Source: Halalkalibacter alkaliphilus (GTDB taxonomy: Bacteria; Bacillota; Bacilli; Bacillales; Bacillaceae_D). Taken from it: DNA of 64,000 nt. The stretch spans positions 62,001 through 126,000 of the forward strand of contig NZ_JAKRYL010000007.1 of the NCBI RefSeq assembly GCF_023555415.1. The letters run 5' to 3'. Below, piece by piece: positions 1 through 8,684 of the stretch; position 1 is the stretch's first letter, and every line of letters begins with the position of its first letter. Under the pieces are notes generated by a model. That model was not told the origin of the DNA, did no database searches, and saw only the letters and a program-made list of their open reading frames with translations. The position numbers and the translations under genes were made by a program.

Positions 1-849
1 ATGTTCAAGAGCTTGAATCATCCGCTCGACTCCTGTCCTCTCTTGGCCACTTGCAGCATCAGTTCTTGCATGCAAAGTCACACGTTCTAATTGGCCAGCC
101 TGCTCTCGGCTCACTCGTCCACTTTGGATTAACCGTCTTTCGACTTGTTCGCTCGCTTGTTCAACAGTTCTCGCTTCATGAACATTTTGGCGTACTTCGC
201 GGATCGCTTGGGCTTGAGTTGGCCGTTCCAACCGTTCTCTTTCAGCTGGATCAACTTTGAAATCACGGTCTATTTCTTTGGCCAAATCCGTTAGAACACT
301 ATTTATAGGTCGTCCATGTAATGTTTCATGAATGGCACGTAAATGGACTGAAGTTACTTCTAACCTTTTATTCGCTAAAGCCTGAACCGTCTGTATCCGT
401 AGATCTGATTGTCCTTCGTTCATATACTTTTGTAAGTCTCTTACAGCTTCCTTAGATAAAGCAACCCCTTTATCGAGTACGATAGCAGCAGCCTGTCTTA
501 ACTCAGGTGTTGGCTGTTGTATTCCTAATTGACGTAATGTTTGAGTAACACCTTGCTGATGACCTTTCTCATGAGTTTTCGCCTGTTGAGTACCTCTTCC
601 ACCCTCGTCATGAAGGACTCTAACTCGAATACGATCAGCTTCAGACCCAAGTACTTGAACTGTCGTACGTTCCCCTGATGGAATCCGACCATCAAATTTA
701 GCTGCTACTTCTCTCCCCCTTACAGAAAGTAATGCTTCATTGTTACCCTTTTGTTCTTTCACGGTAACACGATATACGTCACCTTCTCTAAGTTGAATCG
801 GTCGCTCTGATTGCTGTGTTGTATGTAAAGATTGTTGAATCTGCACCAT
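1..849 (-). CDS. Unrecognised protein, N-terminal 283 residues (runs off left edge)
   Basis: The minus frame is open from an ATG at 849 to the window edge without a stop, so this is the N-terminal part of a longer protein. A GGAG lies seven bases before the ATG. Residues about 18-65 (LREGDVYRVTVKEQ ... GRIPSGERTTVQVLG) look like a small beta-barrel, recalling the N-terminus of FliK/YlqG-like proteins. The rest is hydrophilic and rich in Gln, Arg and Glu, with no membrane segment, and is probably helical. It starts 64 bases after the dinB stop and could be co-transcribed with it. I do not recognise the family, and the FliK/YlqG resemblance is an impression only. Its coding status is well supported by 283 uninterrupted codons. 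Confidence 0.75.
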   Translation of the reverse strand, partial: MVQIQQSLHTTQQSERPIQLREGDVYRVTVKEQKGNNEALLSVRGREVAAKFDGRIPSGERTTVQVLGSEADRIRVRVLHDEGGRGTQQAKTHEKGHQQGVTQTLRQLGIQQPTPELRQAAAIVLDKGVALSKEAVRDLQKYMNEGQSDLRIQTVQALANKRLEVTSVHLRAIHETLHGRPINSVLTDLAKEIDRDFKVDPAERERLERPTQAQAIREVRQNVHEARTVEQASEQVERRLIQSGRVSREQAGQLERVTLHARTDAASGQERTGVERMIQALEH

Positions 850-913
850 TCTCACGCTCCGCTCATCATAAATCTACTTTTATTATCGGTTCCATCTGAG
901 AAGTTCTTTACTG

Positions 914-2098
914 TTATTCCTTTTCTTCTTTTTTCCAACCTCTCTGGACAATCCCTTCACCAAACCGTTCACGCAATTGATTAATTGTCTCATTAATTTC
1001 TTCTTTTTTTATTTCCTCTGAGTAAGTAAATAAGTCGAGCTGCTTATATGCATATTTTTTTTCAAGCAAATCATAGGTACTTACCCCTAGTAGACGGATA
1101 GCATTGCCGTTCCAAGCTTTCTCCACCAGTGCTTTTGCTTCAGTGAATAGCTCTTCTTCAGATTGGATAGGATTTAGGAGTTTATGGCTTCTTGTAATCA
1201 TTTTCCAATCGTAATAGCGAATTGTAATTTGTACTCCTCTTGCAAACATGTCTTTCTTTCGTAATCTTAGATGAACACGCCTTGCAAGATCTTCTAAGGT
1301 CGCTCTAATTATTTGGTCGTTTTTGGTATCTTTACGTAGTGTAGTTGAATGGCCAATTGATTTGTATTCAGAATAAGCATGTGGGTTAACAGGCCTGTCA
1401 TCATTTCCATTCGCTCTTTCTCTTAACTCTAATCCACGCTCTCCAAACTTTTTTAATAGGCGTTTTCTATCCGCAGCAGCTAAATCTCCTATAGTCAAAA
1501 TGTCCATATTTCTCCACTTACCAACTGTCCTTTTCCCAATTCCGTGCATTTCTTCTATTGGCAGCGGCCATAATTTCTGCTCTATTTCACGTTTTCGTAG
1601 AATAGTGATCCCATTTGGTTTTTTCATATCACTTGCCATCTTAGCTAGAAATTTATTTGGTGCAATTCCAATACTACAAGGGAGGTTGAGTTCACGTAAT
1701 ACAAGCTTCTGCATGTTTTTAGCTAGTTTTACGGGATCTTCTTCATGTAAATAAGACGTTAAATCAAGGTACCCTTCATCTATGGATACTTGCTGGACAA
1801 GAGGAGTATAGGTAAAAAGAAGTTCAAAAAGAGCTTTCGAAGCCGCACGATACCGATCCCCATTAGGTCTAAGGATGATTAGATTCGGGCATAGTTTCTT
1901 TGCTTGCCAAATAGGCATCGTTGTTTTTACCCCTTTAGCTCTTGCTTCATAACTGCTTGTTACAATAATCCCTCGACGTTCTTCCGGATTTCCTGCAATC
2001 GCAACAGGTTTCCCTATTAAAGAGCGGTCATGAGCTATTTCTACCGAAGCAAAAAAACTATTCATATCTAAGTGAAATATCAAACGTGCACGATTCAT
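914..2098 (-). CDS. dinB: DNA polymerase IV (Y-family, translesion)
   Basis: Y-family polymerase of 394 aa, equivalent to B. subtilis YqjH/PolY1, which copies damaged templates with low fidelity. The N-terminus carries the catalytic metal motif FHLDMNSFFASVE, and the second acidic motif SIDEGYLDLT lies near residue 105. A helix-hairpin-helix thumb follows (MHGIGKRTVGKW), then the little-finger domain. A textbook beta-clamp binding peptide, QLDLF, sits near the C-terminus, so sliding-clamp recruitment is likely intact. The start has AAGGAGG eight bases upstream. No LexA box was looked for systematically. Length and motifs are complete, so the enzyme is probably active. Confidence 0.95.
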   Translation of the reverse strand: MNRARLIFHLDMNSFFASVEIAHDRSLIGKPVAIAGNPEERRGIIVTSSYEARAKGVKTTMPIWQAKKLCPNLIILRPNGDRYRAASKALFELLFTYTPLVQQVSIDEGYLDLTSYLHEEDPVKLAKNMQKLVLRELNLPCSIGIAPNKFLAKMASDMKKPNGITILRKREIEQKLWPLPIEEMHGIGKRTVGKWRNMDILTIGDLAAADRKRLLKKFGERGLELRERANGNDDRPVNPHAYSEYKSIGHSTTLRKDTKNDQIIRATLEDLARRVHLRLRKKDMFARGVQITIRYYDWKMITRSHKLLNPIQSEEELFTEAKALVEKAWNGNAIRLLGVSTYDLLEKKYAYKQLDLFTYSEEIKKEEINETINQLRERFGEGIVQRGWKKEEKE

Positions 2099-2214
2099 CC
2101 TACAGACCTCCTTACACTTATTATACGAAAATGTGTTCGTTTTTCAAAGAAGTCAGTAACAGTACGAACATTAGTACGTTAAGGTGTTAACAAAGAAACA
2201 TTTTAAATGTAATA

Positions 2215-2260
2215 ATTAAGAAAAGAGCAATCCAATTTTTAAGGATTGCTCTTTTCTTAA
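2215..2260 (-). terminator. Rho-independent terminator after the M20 peptidase
   Basis: Inverted repeat AAAAGAGCAATCC / GGATTGCTCTTTT with a nine-base loop, just past the peptidase stop at 2267. T-rich flanks on both strands make it potentially bidirectional. Confidence 0.85.
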
Positions 2261-2266
2261 TTATTT

Positions 2267-3388
2267 TTATTTTATTGATACTTCTTTCACAACTGCCACT
2301 ACTGCTTCAGAAAGCTTAATAAGTTCAGAAATCGGCATGCGTTCATTTTTCGTATGAATTTCCTCATATCCGACCGCTAAATTTACAGTTGGTACACCAT
2401 GTCCAGCAAAAATGTTCGCATCACTTCCTCCCCCACTTTGAAGCAGCTTTGGGGTACGGCCAATTTGTGACATGGCCTTCTTTGCTACCTCTACAACTTC
2501 ATCACCATCGCCTAACTTAAATCCTGGATACATAATTTCAACTTCTACCTCAGCTGATGTCCCCATCTCTTTTGCTGTAGATTCAAAGGCCTCTTTCATC
2601 TTTGCTACTTGCGCTTCCATTTTCTCAGCAATTAATGATCGTGCCTCCGCCAAAATCGCTACGTGATCACACACAATATTCGTTTGTGTCCCGCCTTCAA
2701 AACGTCCAATGTTTGCTGTCGTCTCTTCATCAATACGTCCAAGAGGCATATTAGAGATTGCTTTTGCAGCTACAGTTATGGCGGAAATACCTTTCTCCGG
2801 AGCCACACCTGCATGAGCGGTTTTACCGAGAACCGTCGCCTTCACCTTTGCTTGAGTTGGAGCAGCAACAATAATATTTCCAACAGGTCCATCACTATCT
2901 AAAGCAAATCCAAATTTTGCTTTTAAAAGACCTGGATCTAGAACTTTGGCTCCGTTCAAGCCCGATTCTTCGCCAACTGTAATAATAAATTGGATCGTAC
3001 CATGCTCTAACTTCTCCTCTTTTAAAACACGAACAGCCTCAAGCATAGCTGCAATACCAGCTTTATCATCCGCACCTAAAATTGTTGTTCCATCTGTCAC
3101 GACATAGCCGTCTTGAATTGAGGGTTTGACTCCTTTTCCAGGGACAACAGTATCCATATGTGAAGTGAAGTAAATCGTATCTACTCCTTCTTTTGTTCCT
3201 TCAAGAGTACATATTAAATTTCCCGCTGCATGCTCTGTTTTACTAGCTGCATCATCTTCTACTACAGTCATTCCTAAGTCTTCAAATTTCTTTTTAAGTA
3301 TAGGGGCTATGATGTCCTCATGCTTTGTTTCAGAGTCAATTTGTACAAGTTCTAGAAACTCATCTACTAAACGTTGTTCATTTACCAT
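2267..3388 (-). CDS. M20 family metallopeptidase, PepT-like (YqjE type)
   Basis: Zinc aminopeptidase/tripeptidase-like protein of 373 aa. Zinc-ligand regions are visible: TSHMDTVVPG (His and the Asp of HxD), ILGADDKAGIAAML, and VGEESGLNGAK with the catalytic EE pair, followed by a dimerisation domain and a late SGGGSDANIF ... H segment. The family is typified by peptidase T, and B. subtilis YqjE is the closest namesake by length and neighbourhood (dinB and the epimerase adjacent). It is cytosolic, with no signal peptide. GGAGGAAC lies about ten bases before the ATG. The natural substrate is unknown; a di/tripeptide is the family expectation. Confidence 0.88.
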   Translation of the reverse strand: MVNEQRLVDEFLELVQIDSETKHEDIIAPILKKKFEDLGMTVVEDDAASKTEHAAGNLICTLEGTKEGVDTIYFTSHMDTVVPGKGVKPSIQDGYVVTDGTTILGADDKAGIAAMLEAVRVLKEEKLEHGTIQFIITVGEESGLNGAKVLDPGLLKAKFGFALDSDGPVGNIIVAAPTQAKVKATVLGKTAHAGVAPEKGISAITVAAKAISNMPLGRIDEETTANIGRFEGGTQTNIVCDHVAILAEARSLIAEKMEAQVAKMKEAFESTAKEMGTSAEVEVEIMYPGFKLGDGDEVVEVAKKAMSQIGRTPKLLQSGGGSDANIFAGHGVPTVNLAVGYEEIHTKNERMPISELIKLSEAVVAVVKEVSIK

Positions 3389-3559
3389 ATGTTATGTTCC
3401 TCCAAATTCAGTCTATGTATGATCGTTAGTCAAGTGTAGGCTTAATCCACCTACTTGCTCGCTTATAACCATCGTTAAAAAGGCTGCACCTATTTACGAC
3501 CTAATTAAATGTTACCGTTCTCTATCATAAAGCGCAAGTTCCTAGCAAAAACAACTAAC

Positions 3560-3976
3560 TTACTTACTTTTCTCACAAAATTCATATAACACGCCATGAG
3601 TTGATTTCGGATGCATGAAGGCCACTTTTGCTCCACCGGCACCATCAATCGGTACATCATGGATCATTTTAATACCATTTTTCTTAATTTCTTCTATTCG
3701 TTCACTAATATCAGTCACACCAAGTGCAACATGATGAATGCCCTCTCCACGTTTTTCTATAAATTTGGAAATTGGACTATCTGAAGATAAAGGTTCAAGT
3801 AATTCAATTTTCGATTGACCAATAGCTATAAAAGCAACTTTTACCCCTTGAGATGCAACTTCTTCTACTCCAAGTACTTGCAACTGTAAATGGTCCATAT
3901 AGAATGGCAGTACTTGATCTATTGAACGAACAGCGATACCAATATGGTCAATTTTCTCTGGTCTATTTATTGTCAA
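3560..3976 (-). CDS. Methylmalonyl-CoA epimerase-like protein (glyoxalase/VOC fold)
   Basis: VOC-fold protein of 138 aa similar to B. subtilis YqjC, interconverting (R)- and (S)-methylmalonyl-CoA. Paired VOC motifs are visible: KIDHIGIAVRSIDQVLPFY at the start, IELLEPL in the middle, GIHHVALGVTDI, and a C-terminal GVLYEFCEK. The metal ligands expected for the family (His, Gln/Glu, His, Glu) can be matched. I favour the TTG start because GGAGGAG lies nine bases before it; an ATG at 3994 is in frame but that sequence contains the ribosome site itself. In B. subtilis a carboxyltransferase gene (yqjD) lies between this gene and yqjE; here only about 170 non-coding bases are found. Confidence 0.85.
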   Translation of the reverse strand: MTINRPEKIDHIGIAVRSIDQVLPFYMDHLQLQVLGVEEVASQGVKVAFIAIGQSKIELLEPLSSDSPISKFIEKRGEGIHHVALGVTDISERIEEIKKNGIKMIHDVPIDGAGGAKVAFMHPKSTHGVLYEFCEKSK

Positions 3977-4120
3977 TTGAATCAACTCCTCCATATTCTT
4001 TAAATTTATTTCTTGATATCGTCATAGATTCCTTCTTTTATTTGGTATTTCTAGATTTCACTTGTCCAAAATCATATAAGAAGATAAAATAGAACAAGGT
4101 ATTTAAGAGGAGGGTTTCAC

Positions 4121-4210
4121 ATGCCACGTAAATTTCAAAAAGCTATTATCTATTTAATGATTGTAACTATGGTTCTTGGTACCCTTTTAATGGGTGTATC
4201 TTTTTTCTAA
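4121..4210 (+). CDS. Prli42-like stressosome-associated membrane miniprotein (29 aa)
   Basis: Very short gene encoding 29 residues: a basic N-terminus (MPRKFQKA) and one hydrophobic segment ending in VSFF. GAGGAGGG precedes the ATG by seven bases, and the gene stands alone, divergent from the epimerase gene. The layout matches the Prli42 family of Firmicutes, a membrane anchor for the stressosome that activates sigma-B in Listeria; many Bacillus genomes carry it beside the epimerase gene. The assignment rests on length, charge pattern, hydrophobicity and position, since the protein is too short for strong similarity. Confidence 0.75.
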   Translation: MPRKFQKAIIYLMIVTMVLGTLLMGVSFF

Positions 4211-4245
4211 ACAAACTACAAAGCAAGCTCATTATATGTGAAAGG

Positions 4246-4330
4246 AAAACACCTGGTATCTTCTAGAGGGCACTGAAAAAGGTCAAAATCGTACCTTTTT
4301 CAGTGGCTTCTATCTTCTACCAGGTGTTTT
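4246..4330. terminator. Nested double hairpin, bidirectional terminator
   Basis: An outer stem, AAAACACCTGGTA (4246-4258) with TACCAGGTGTTTT (4318-4330), encloses a second hairpin, CACTGAAAAAGGT / ACCTTTTTCAGTG (4271-4305). A and T runs flank both sides, so it can terminate the Prli42-like gene on plus and the L,D-transpeptidase gene (stop at 4332) on minus. The inner hairpin belongs to a repeat family seen elsewhere in the window. Confidence 0.85.
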
Positions 4331-4331
4331 C

Positions 4332-4841
4332 CTATATTGCTCCAAACTTTTCTGCTATTTCTATAAATGGATCTTCTGTATCCGTTATATAGATGATTGT
4401 TCCAATTGGGATCTCTTCAAATAGCTCTTCGACAATGGTGTTAGGTAATCGAATACACCCTCCCGTCACAGAATAACCAATAGAGTCAGGACGATTCGTT
4501 CCATGAATACCGAACGTTCTTCCGTCTGTATCATTTGCATTAAAACCAATCCACCTTGAACCAAGAGGGTTGTCTGGATCACCACCCGGTATATCTTTCT
4601 TCCGATAATAAGGGTCTTTTGCCTTCACAATAATTGTAAATGTTCCAAGTGGCGTTTCATCACCCGATTTACCAGTTGCCACTTTAAACACCTCTTTGAT
4701 TTCGCCATCATTAACATAGGCAAGTTCGTTCTTTTTAACATTTACAATAAGAAATGGGTCTCCAACCATTGGGTTATCTCCAATTGGCCAAATAGGGGAA
4801 GCAATTAAGATAACTAACATTGAAAGAAGTGAGAGTTTCAT
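4332..4841 (-). CDS. L,D-transpeptidase (YkuD domain), secreted
   Basis: 169-aa exported protein with an N-terminal signal sequence (MKLSLLSMLVILIASPIWPIG) and one YkuD catalytic domain. The active-site signature is complete: FGIHGT with the conserved His, and SVTGGCIRLPN with the nucleophilic Cys. Such enzymes form 3-3 cross-links in peptidoglycan or attach proteins to it; several Bacillus members act in the spore cortex or wall. There is no LysM domain, unlike B. subtilis YkuD. AGGGAGGA lies ahead of the ATG. The gene appears to be a single transcription unit ending at the nested hairpin. Confidence 0.93.
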   Translation of the reverse strand: MKLSLLSMLVILIASPIWPIGDNPMVGDPFLIVNVKKNELAYVNDGEIKEVFKVATGKSGDETPLGTFTIIVKAKDPYYRKKDIPGGDPDNPLGSRWIGFNANDTDGRTFGIHGTNRPDSIGYSVTGGCIRLPNTIVEELFEEIPIGTIIYITDTEDPFIEIAEKFGAI

Positions 4842-4905
4842 TAGAATCCTCCCTTTACTTTTAGCAAAGAATGCTTAAACAACCATCTTTTTGATTAGTT
4901 TTTCT

Positions 4906-5874
4906 CTAAAGTTTCTTTTTATCCGCATGATTCCATAATCGATCCTTTATATGCAAATATTCTTCAAGTTCATGCAAGATATAAACAAGTGAAGACCTAA
5001 CTTCAAATTCCTCTCTCGTCTTCGGAAGTGGCATCTCTTCAAATCCAGCTCTCATCGAACGGATCCTTTCTAAGAAATAAGGAACTCTGTTTGCAGGGCT
5101 CACGGAATTACTAAGCTCCTCCATAAAATCAGCTACCGTCTCACTTTGAGAAACTGTTTGATGAATTTGCGATACATAAGGCATCAGTCGTTCTAAGATT
5201 TCAAATTGCTTCTCACGCATCTTAAAGTAATAATAGTATTGATCATCATACCGCAGAATGTGATTATGAATATTTCTCAATGCAAGATTTTTTGCTTGTT
5301 GTAATAGATCCACCGTTTCGGGAATTTCCTTTCCTTCCCATTCACTTTCCCCATATCGTAAATAAACCGATAATTCATGAAGAATGGTCTTGAAATGCTC
5401 TTCTATTTCTTTATGATACATTCTTAGCGCTTGATCACTATTTGGCATATAGAGGTTCATTAACAAGGCAATTCCCACTCCAATAATAATAATCAACAGT
5501 TCATTAAATATAAGAGCTAAAGACATATTACCAACTGTGTAAAGATGTAGAATAATGACCGAGCTAGTAGCAATCCCTTCATTCATTTTCAACTTTACAA
5601 CAATTGGAATGAATAGAATCATGATTAAGGCTAGTGTCCATGGTTGATAGCCAATCACCTCAAACAACACTCCGCTGATCATCATTCCGATTATGCATGA
5701 GACAACACGTGCCCAAGAAACCTTAAGCGAATCTCTCCTCGTTACAGAAATGCATAGAATCGTTATAATGGCAGCTGATCCATAAAAATCTAAATTAAGT
5801 CCCTGAGCAATTGCTACAGCAAGTCCAGCTCCTACTGCTGTTTTTAATGTCCGATAGCCAATTCTAAATGACAT
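4906..5874 (-). CDS. yqjA: Aromatic-acid-exporter-type membrane protein (YqjA, DUF939)
   Basis: 322-aa protein with about six hydrophobic segments in the first 150 residues, including LKTAVGAGLAVAIAQGL and RRDSLKVSWARVVSCIIGMM, followed by a soluble helical C-terminal half (about 170-322) rich in charged residues. This is the architecture of the YqjA/FUSC-like family, annotated as putative aromatic acid exporters; function in Bacillus is not established. The ATG at 5874 follows GAGGGAG closely; a GTG at 5886 is the alternative. It lies upstream of the L,D-transpeptidase gene with a 64-base gap and may be co-transcribed. Confidence 0.82.
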   Translation of the reverse strand: MSFRIGYRTLKTAVGAGLAVAIAQGLNLDFYGSAAIITILCISVTRRDSLKVSWARVVSCIIGMMISGVLFEVIGYQPWTLALIMILFIPIVVKLKMNEGIATSSVIILHLYTVGNMSLALIFNELLIIIIGVGIALLMNLYMPNSDQALRMYHKEIEEHFKTILHELSVYLRYGESEWEGKEIPETVDLLQQAKNLALRNIHNHILRYDDQYYYYFKMREKQFEILERLMPYVSQIHQTVSQSETVADFMEELSNSVSPANRVPYFLERIRSMRAGFEEMPLPKTREEFEVRSSLVYILHELEEYLHIKDRLWNHADKKKL

Positions 5875-5963
5875 GAGCTCCCTCACTTATGTAAAAATTA
5901 TTTTACGTAATTTTACCATATTTTTGTACAAATATAAGTTGTCCTTCTTGAAAAGAAAGAAGG

Positions 5964-6004
5964 AGCTATCCGAAAAGGTCTGATTTCGACCATTTTGGAT
6001 AGCC
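5964..6004. terminator. Hairpin of the AAAAGGT/ACCTTTT family
   Basis: GGCTATCC-type stem around GAAAAGGTCTGATTTCGACC, between yqjA and the amino-acid importer. No strong T run follows on either strand; it is a member of the recurring intergenic hairpin family. Confidence 0.55.
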
Positions 6005-6032
6005 CCAAGCATAGGAAATTCTACATTTTTTT

Positions 6033-6073
6033 AAAAGCTATGAGAGGAGTGATTTTCTTCTCTTATAGCTTTT
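6033..6073 (-). terminator. Terminator-like hairpin downstream of artR
   Basis: AAAAGCTATGAGAGGAG pairs with CTTCTCTTATAGCTTTT about 55 bases past the ATPase stop. The short T run on minus, followed by A residues, fits a moderate terminator for the artPQR operon. Confidence 0.6.
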
Positions 6074-6126
6074 GCGAACGAAGCCGTTGCCACTTCTTTT
6101 CCTGTTTTGTGACAAACTCCTTCGCC

Positions 6127-6849
6127 TTATAAAACTTTTTCTAAAAACTCTCTAGCTCGATCAGACCGCGGAGCATTAAAAAATTCACTTGGAGGAGCGT
6201 CTTCCATTAAAATACCATGATCTAAGAAAAGAACACGGTCAGCTACTTCCTTAGCAAAACCCATCTCATGAGTAACAATCGCCATTGTCATACCAGACGT
6301 TGCTAAATCTTTCATTACTTCTAACACTTCTTTAACCATCTCTGGATCCAAAGCAGATGTTGGTTCATCAAACAACATAACTTCTGGCTCCATTGCCAGA
6401 GCACGTGCGATAGCTACCCTTTGTTTTTGTCCACCTGAGAGGCGACTTGGGTATTCATCACGCTTATTTAATAACCCTACTTTCTTAAGTAACGTTTCTG
6501 CTCTTTCAGTTGCTTCCTGCTTAGATAGACCTTTTACAGTCATCGGAGCATACGTTAAGTTACCTAAGACGGTCATATGTGGAAACAAATGAAAATGTTG
6601 AAATACCATACCAATCTGTTGTCTAACACGTAAGACATTGGTTTTTGGATTCGTTAATTCCTCACCACCAACGTAAATCTTACCAGATGTGGGATTCTCA
6701 AGTAAATTCATACATCTAAGAAACGTTGACTTTCCGGAACCAGAAGGACCGATTATTGCTACAACATCTCCCTTTTTGATTTCAGTAGAGATCCCTTTTA
6801 ATACCTCTACTTTTCCAAAGGATTTATGCAAATCATCTACTTTAATCAC
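6127..6849 (-). CDS. artR: Amino-acid ABC importer, ATPase subunit (YqiZ/ArtR type)
   Basis: 240-aa polar amino-acid ABC ATPase. Walker A is [11 protein letters not shown], the Q-loop region [13 protein letters not shown], the signature [15 protein letters not shown], Walker [12 protein letters not shown] and the switch His in IVTHEM. I place the start at the GTG at 6849 because AAAGGAG lies eleven bases upstream and the gene then overlaps the permease stop by eight bases (GTGATTAA); a longer ATG start at 6882 is possible. It is the last gene of a binding protein-permease-ATPase operon. B. subtilis counterparts import arginine; the substrate here is inferred. Confidence 0.93.
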   Translation of the reverse strand: MIKVDDLHKSFGKVEVLKGISTEIKKGDVVAIIGPSGSGKSTFLRCMNLLENPTSGKIYVGGEELTNPKTNVLRVRQQIGMVFQHFHLFPHMTVLGNLTYAPMTVKGLSKQEATERAETLLKKVGLLNKRDEYPSRLSGGQKQRVAIARALAMEPEVMLFDEPTSALDPEMVKEVLEVMKDLATSGMTMAIVTHEMGFAKEVADRVLFLDHGILMEDAPPSEFFNAPRSDRAREFLEKVL

Positions 6850-7498
6850 TTCGCTGTAATCTCCTTTCAATGAGTCGCCCAATGATGGTCAATACCATAA
6901 CAAGCAAGTAGTAAATCAATCCCACGAAAAGAAGAGACTCAAAGTAGCGATATATCTGAGCATTTAACACTTGGGCTCGACGCATTAAATCCATTACACC
7001 TATAATGGAGACAATCGCTGATTCCTTCGTCAAATTGATAAATTCATTAAATAATGCAGGCAATATATTACGAAACGCTTGAGGTAATATGATGCGCAAC
7101 ATCGTTGATCTATAAGGAATCCCTAACGCCTCTGCCGCTTCCTTTTGACCTTTATCAACAGCTTGAATTCCAGCACGAATGATTTCAGAAACATAAGCTG
7201 CTGAGTTCAAACCAAACGCAAGGACACCTGCAACATATGCAGAAATATCCAGTCCAAACTGAGGAACCCCAAAATATATAATTGATAGCTGCAAAATTAA
7301 TGGTGTCCCTCGAAAAATGGATGTATAAGCATCTGCAAACCATCTGAGAACTCGAAAGCGCCCAATCTTAAAAATTGATAATATAACTCCCAGTACCAAA
7401 CCTAGTACTAGTGCTACAGATACGAATTGTAACGTGACCCCGATCCCTTGCAATAAAAAAGGGATGTGGGGCACGATTTGGCTAAAATCCAAATTCAT
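6842..7498 (-). CDS. artQ: Amino-acid ABC importer, permease subunit (YqiY/ArtQ type)
   Basis: 218-aa inner-membrane permease of the HisMQ type with about five transmembrane helices. The cytoplasmic EAA loop that contacts the ATPase is clear: [18 protein letters not shown]. Typical family segments [10 protein letters not shown] and [13 protein letters not shown] are present. It forms a homodimer with two ArtR subunits. It follows the binding-protein gene by 87 bases and overlaps the ATPase gene by eight bases, indicating translational coupling. Confidence 0.93.
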   Translation of the reverse strand: MNLDFSQIVPHIPFLLQGIGVTLQFVSVALVLGLVLGVILSIFKIGRFRVLRWFADAYTSIFRGTPLILQLSIIYFGVPQFGLDISAYVAGVLAFGLNSAAYVSEIIRAGIQAVDKGQKEAAEALGIPYRSTMLRIILPQAFRNILPALFNEFINLTKESAIVSIIGVMDLMRRAQVLNAQIYRYFESLLFVGLIYYLLVMVLTIIGRLIERRLQRSD

Positions 7499-7585
7499 GC
7501 CCTAATTATCCTTCCTGTTTATATCTTGTTAACACAACAGATCCCGCAAGCATAGATGCCAGCGGGCTGTCTGTCAAACGTCTTC

Positions 7586-8413
7586 TTACTCTTGTGCATC
7601 AAACCATTTCAAAACTAGTTCTTCCATCTTACCACTGTCAATTAACTCATTCAACTTTTCGTTGAAAGGCTCTACAAGATCACTTCCTTTAGGGAATGCA
7701 ATAGCTGATCCTACTTCACCCTCAGCTTCTAATTCAAAGCTAGTTAATTGTTGTTGTGCTCCCATATGGCCTGCTGCAACGGTATCTTCCATTAAGATTG
7801 CATCAATACGACCAGCTAATAATTCTTGTACAATCTCAGGGATACGATTTAGTTTTACAACTTCAAACCCATATTCCTCTGCTAAATCTTCTGCTTCACC
7901 TTCTTGAATGGACCCAAGTTGAACTCCAACTTTTAACCCTTCTAAATCTTCAACTGATGAAATGTCATCTTCTTCATTAGAAACAATTAAGTTTTTAGCT
8001 GTGAAATAAATATCAGAGAAATCGGCATTCTCTTGACGAGCCTCTGTAGGCGTCATTCCAGCCATTACAAAATCAACACGACCAGCACCCATCGCCGGAA
8101 TTAGCCCGTCAAAGTCCATATCTTCAATTTGTAATTCATAGCCTAATTCTTCCGTGATGTATTTCGCAATATCTACATCAAAACCGATGATTTCGCCTGT
8201 TGCCAGATCGATCGATTCGTATGGTGGATAGTCTGCAGATGTACCCATAATTAGAGTCGTTGCCCCTTCGGTTGCTTCTTCTGTTTCAGTTTCTTCTGTA
8301 TCAGGTACAACTGGCTCTTCCCCTGCAGTATCATCTTCTGCCGTTCCGCATGCAGCAAGAAGACTTACTGAAATAATCGCAGACATCCCTAACTTCCACC
8401 AGCTCTTTTTCAT
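7586..8413 (-). CDS. artP: Amino-acid ABC importer, substrate-binding lipoprotein (YqiX/ArtP type)
   Basis: 275-aa lipoprotein: basic N-terminus (MKKSWWKLG), hydrophobic stretch and lipobox LLAACG with the lipidated Cys at residue 22. A highly acidic linker follows (about residues 24-50, DTEETETEEATEG), then a family-3 periplasmic-binding fold with GTSADYPPYESID, GFDVDIAKYI and SVEDLEGLKVGVQLGS. The unusually acidic linker fits extracytoplasmic proteins of alkaliphilic or salt-tolerant Bacillus. First gene of artPQR, preceded by about 270 non-coding bases containing a possible CodY box. The ligand is probably arginine or another polar amino acid. Confidence 0.93.
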   Translation of the reverse strand: MKKSWWKLGMSAIISVSLLAACGTAEDDTAGEEPVVPDTEETETEEATEGATTLIMGTSADYPPYESIDLATGEIIGFDVDIAKYITEELGYELQIEDMDFDGLIPAMGAGRVDFVMAGMTPTEARQENADFSDIYFTAKNLIVSNEEDDISSVEDLEGLKVGVQLGSIQEGEAEDLAEEYGFEVVKLNRIPEIVQELLAGRIDAILMEDTVAAGHMGAQQQLTSFELEAEGEVGSAIAFPKGSDLVEPFNEKLNELIDSGKMEELVLKWFDAQE

Positions 8414-8527
8414 AGTAAAATAACCCCCTGTATCTTTTTTTTAATATAATATTTATGCTCGTAAATGCATATTAACACATACTTAAGTACTTGAAAATAA
8501 CTTTTTTCCCAAAATCACCAACACCAT

Positions 8528-8542
8528 TATTACCAGAAAATT
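8528..8542 (-). promoter_or_regulatory. Possible CodY box upstream of artP
   Basis: On minus the sequence AATTTTCTGGTAATA matches the CodY consensus AATTTTCWGAAAATT at 12 of 15 positions. It lies 115 bases before the artP start, a reasonable position for nutritional control of an amino-acid importer. A chance match in AT-rich DNA cannot be excluded. Confidence 0.35.
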
Positions 8543-8628
8543 CATTGATTTTCGAGTATTTAAGGAAATTAACTTACCTCTATAATTGGCTATTTCTCAA
8601 TATTTTATCGATTGTTCGTTCAACCTAA

Positions 8629-8654
8629 AGAGCGACCAGCTTCCTGGTCGCTCT
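8629..8654 (-). terminator. Terminator after the small acidic lipoprotein gene
   Basis: Perfect stem AGAGCGACCAG / CTGGTCGCTCT with a four-base loop, 30 bases past the stop at 8685. Confidence 0.75.
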
Positions 8655-8684
8655 AAGTACTAGTTTTCATGTTATTCAAAAAGT

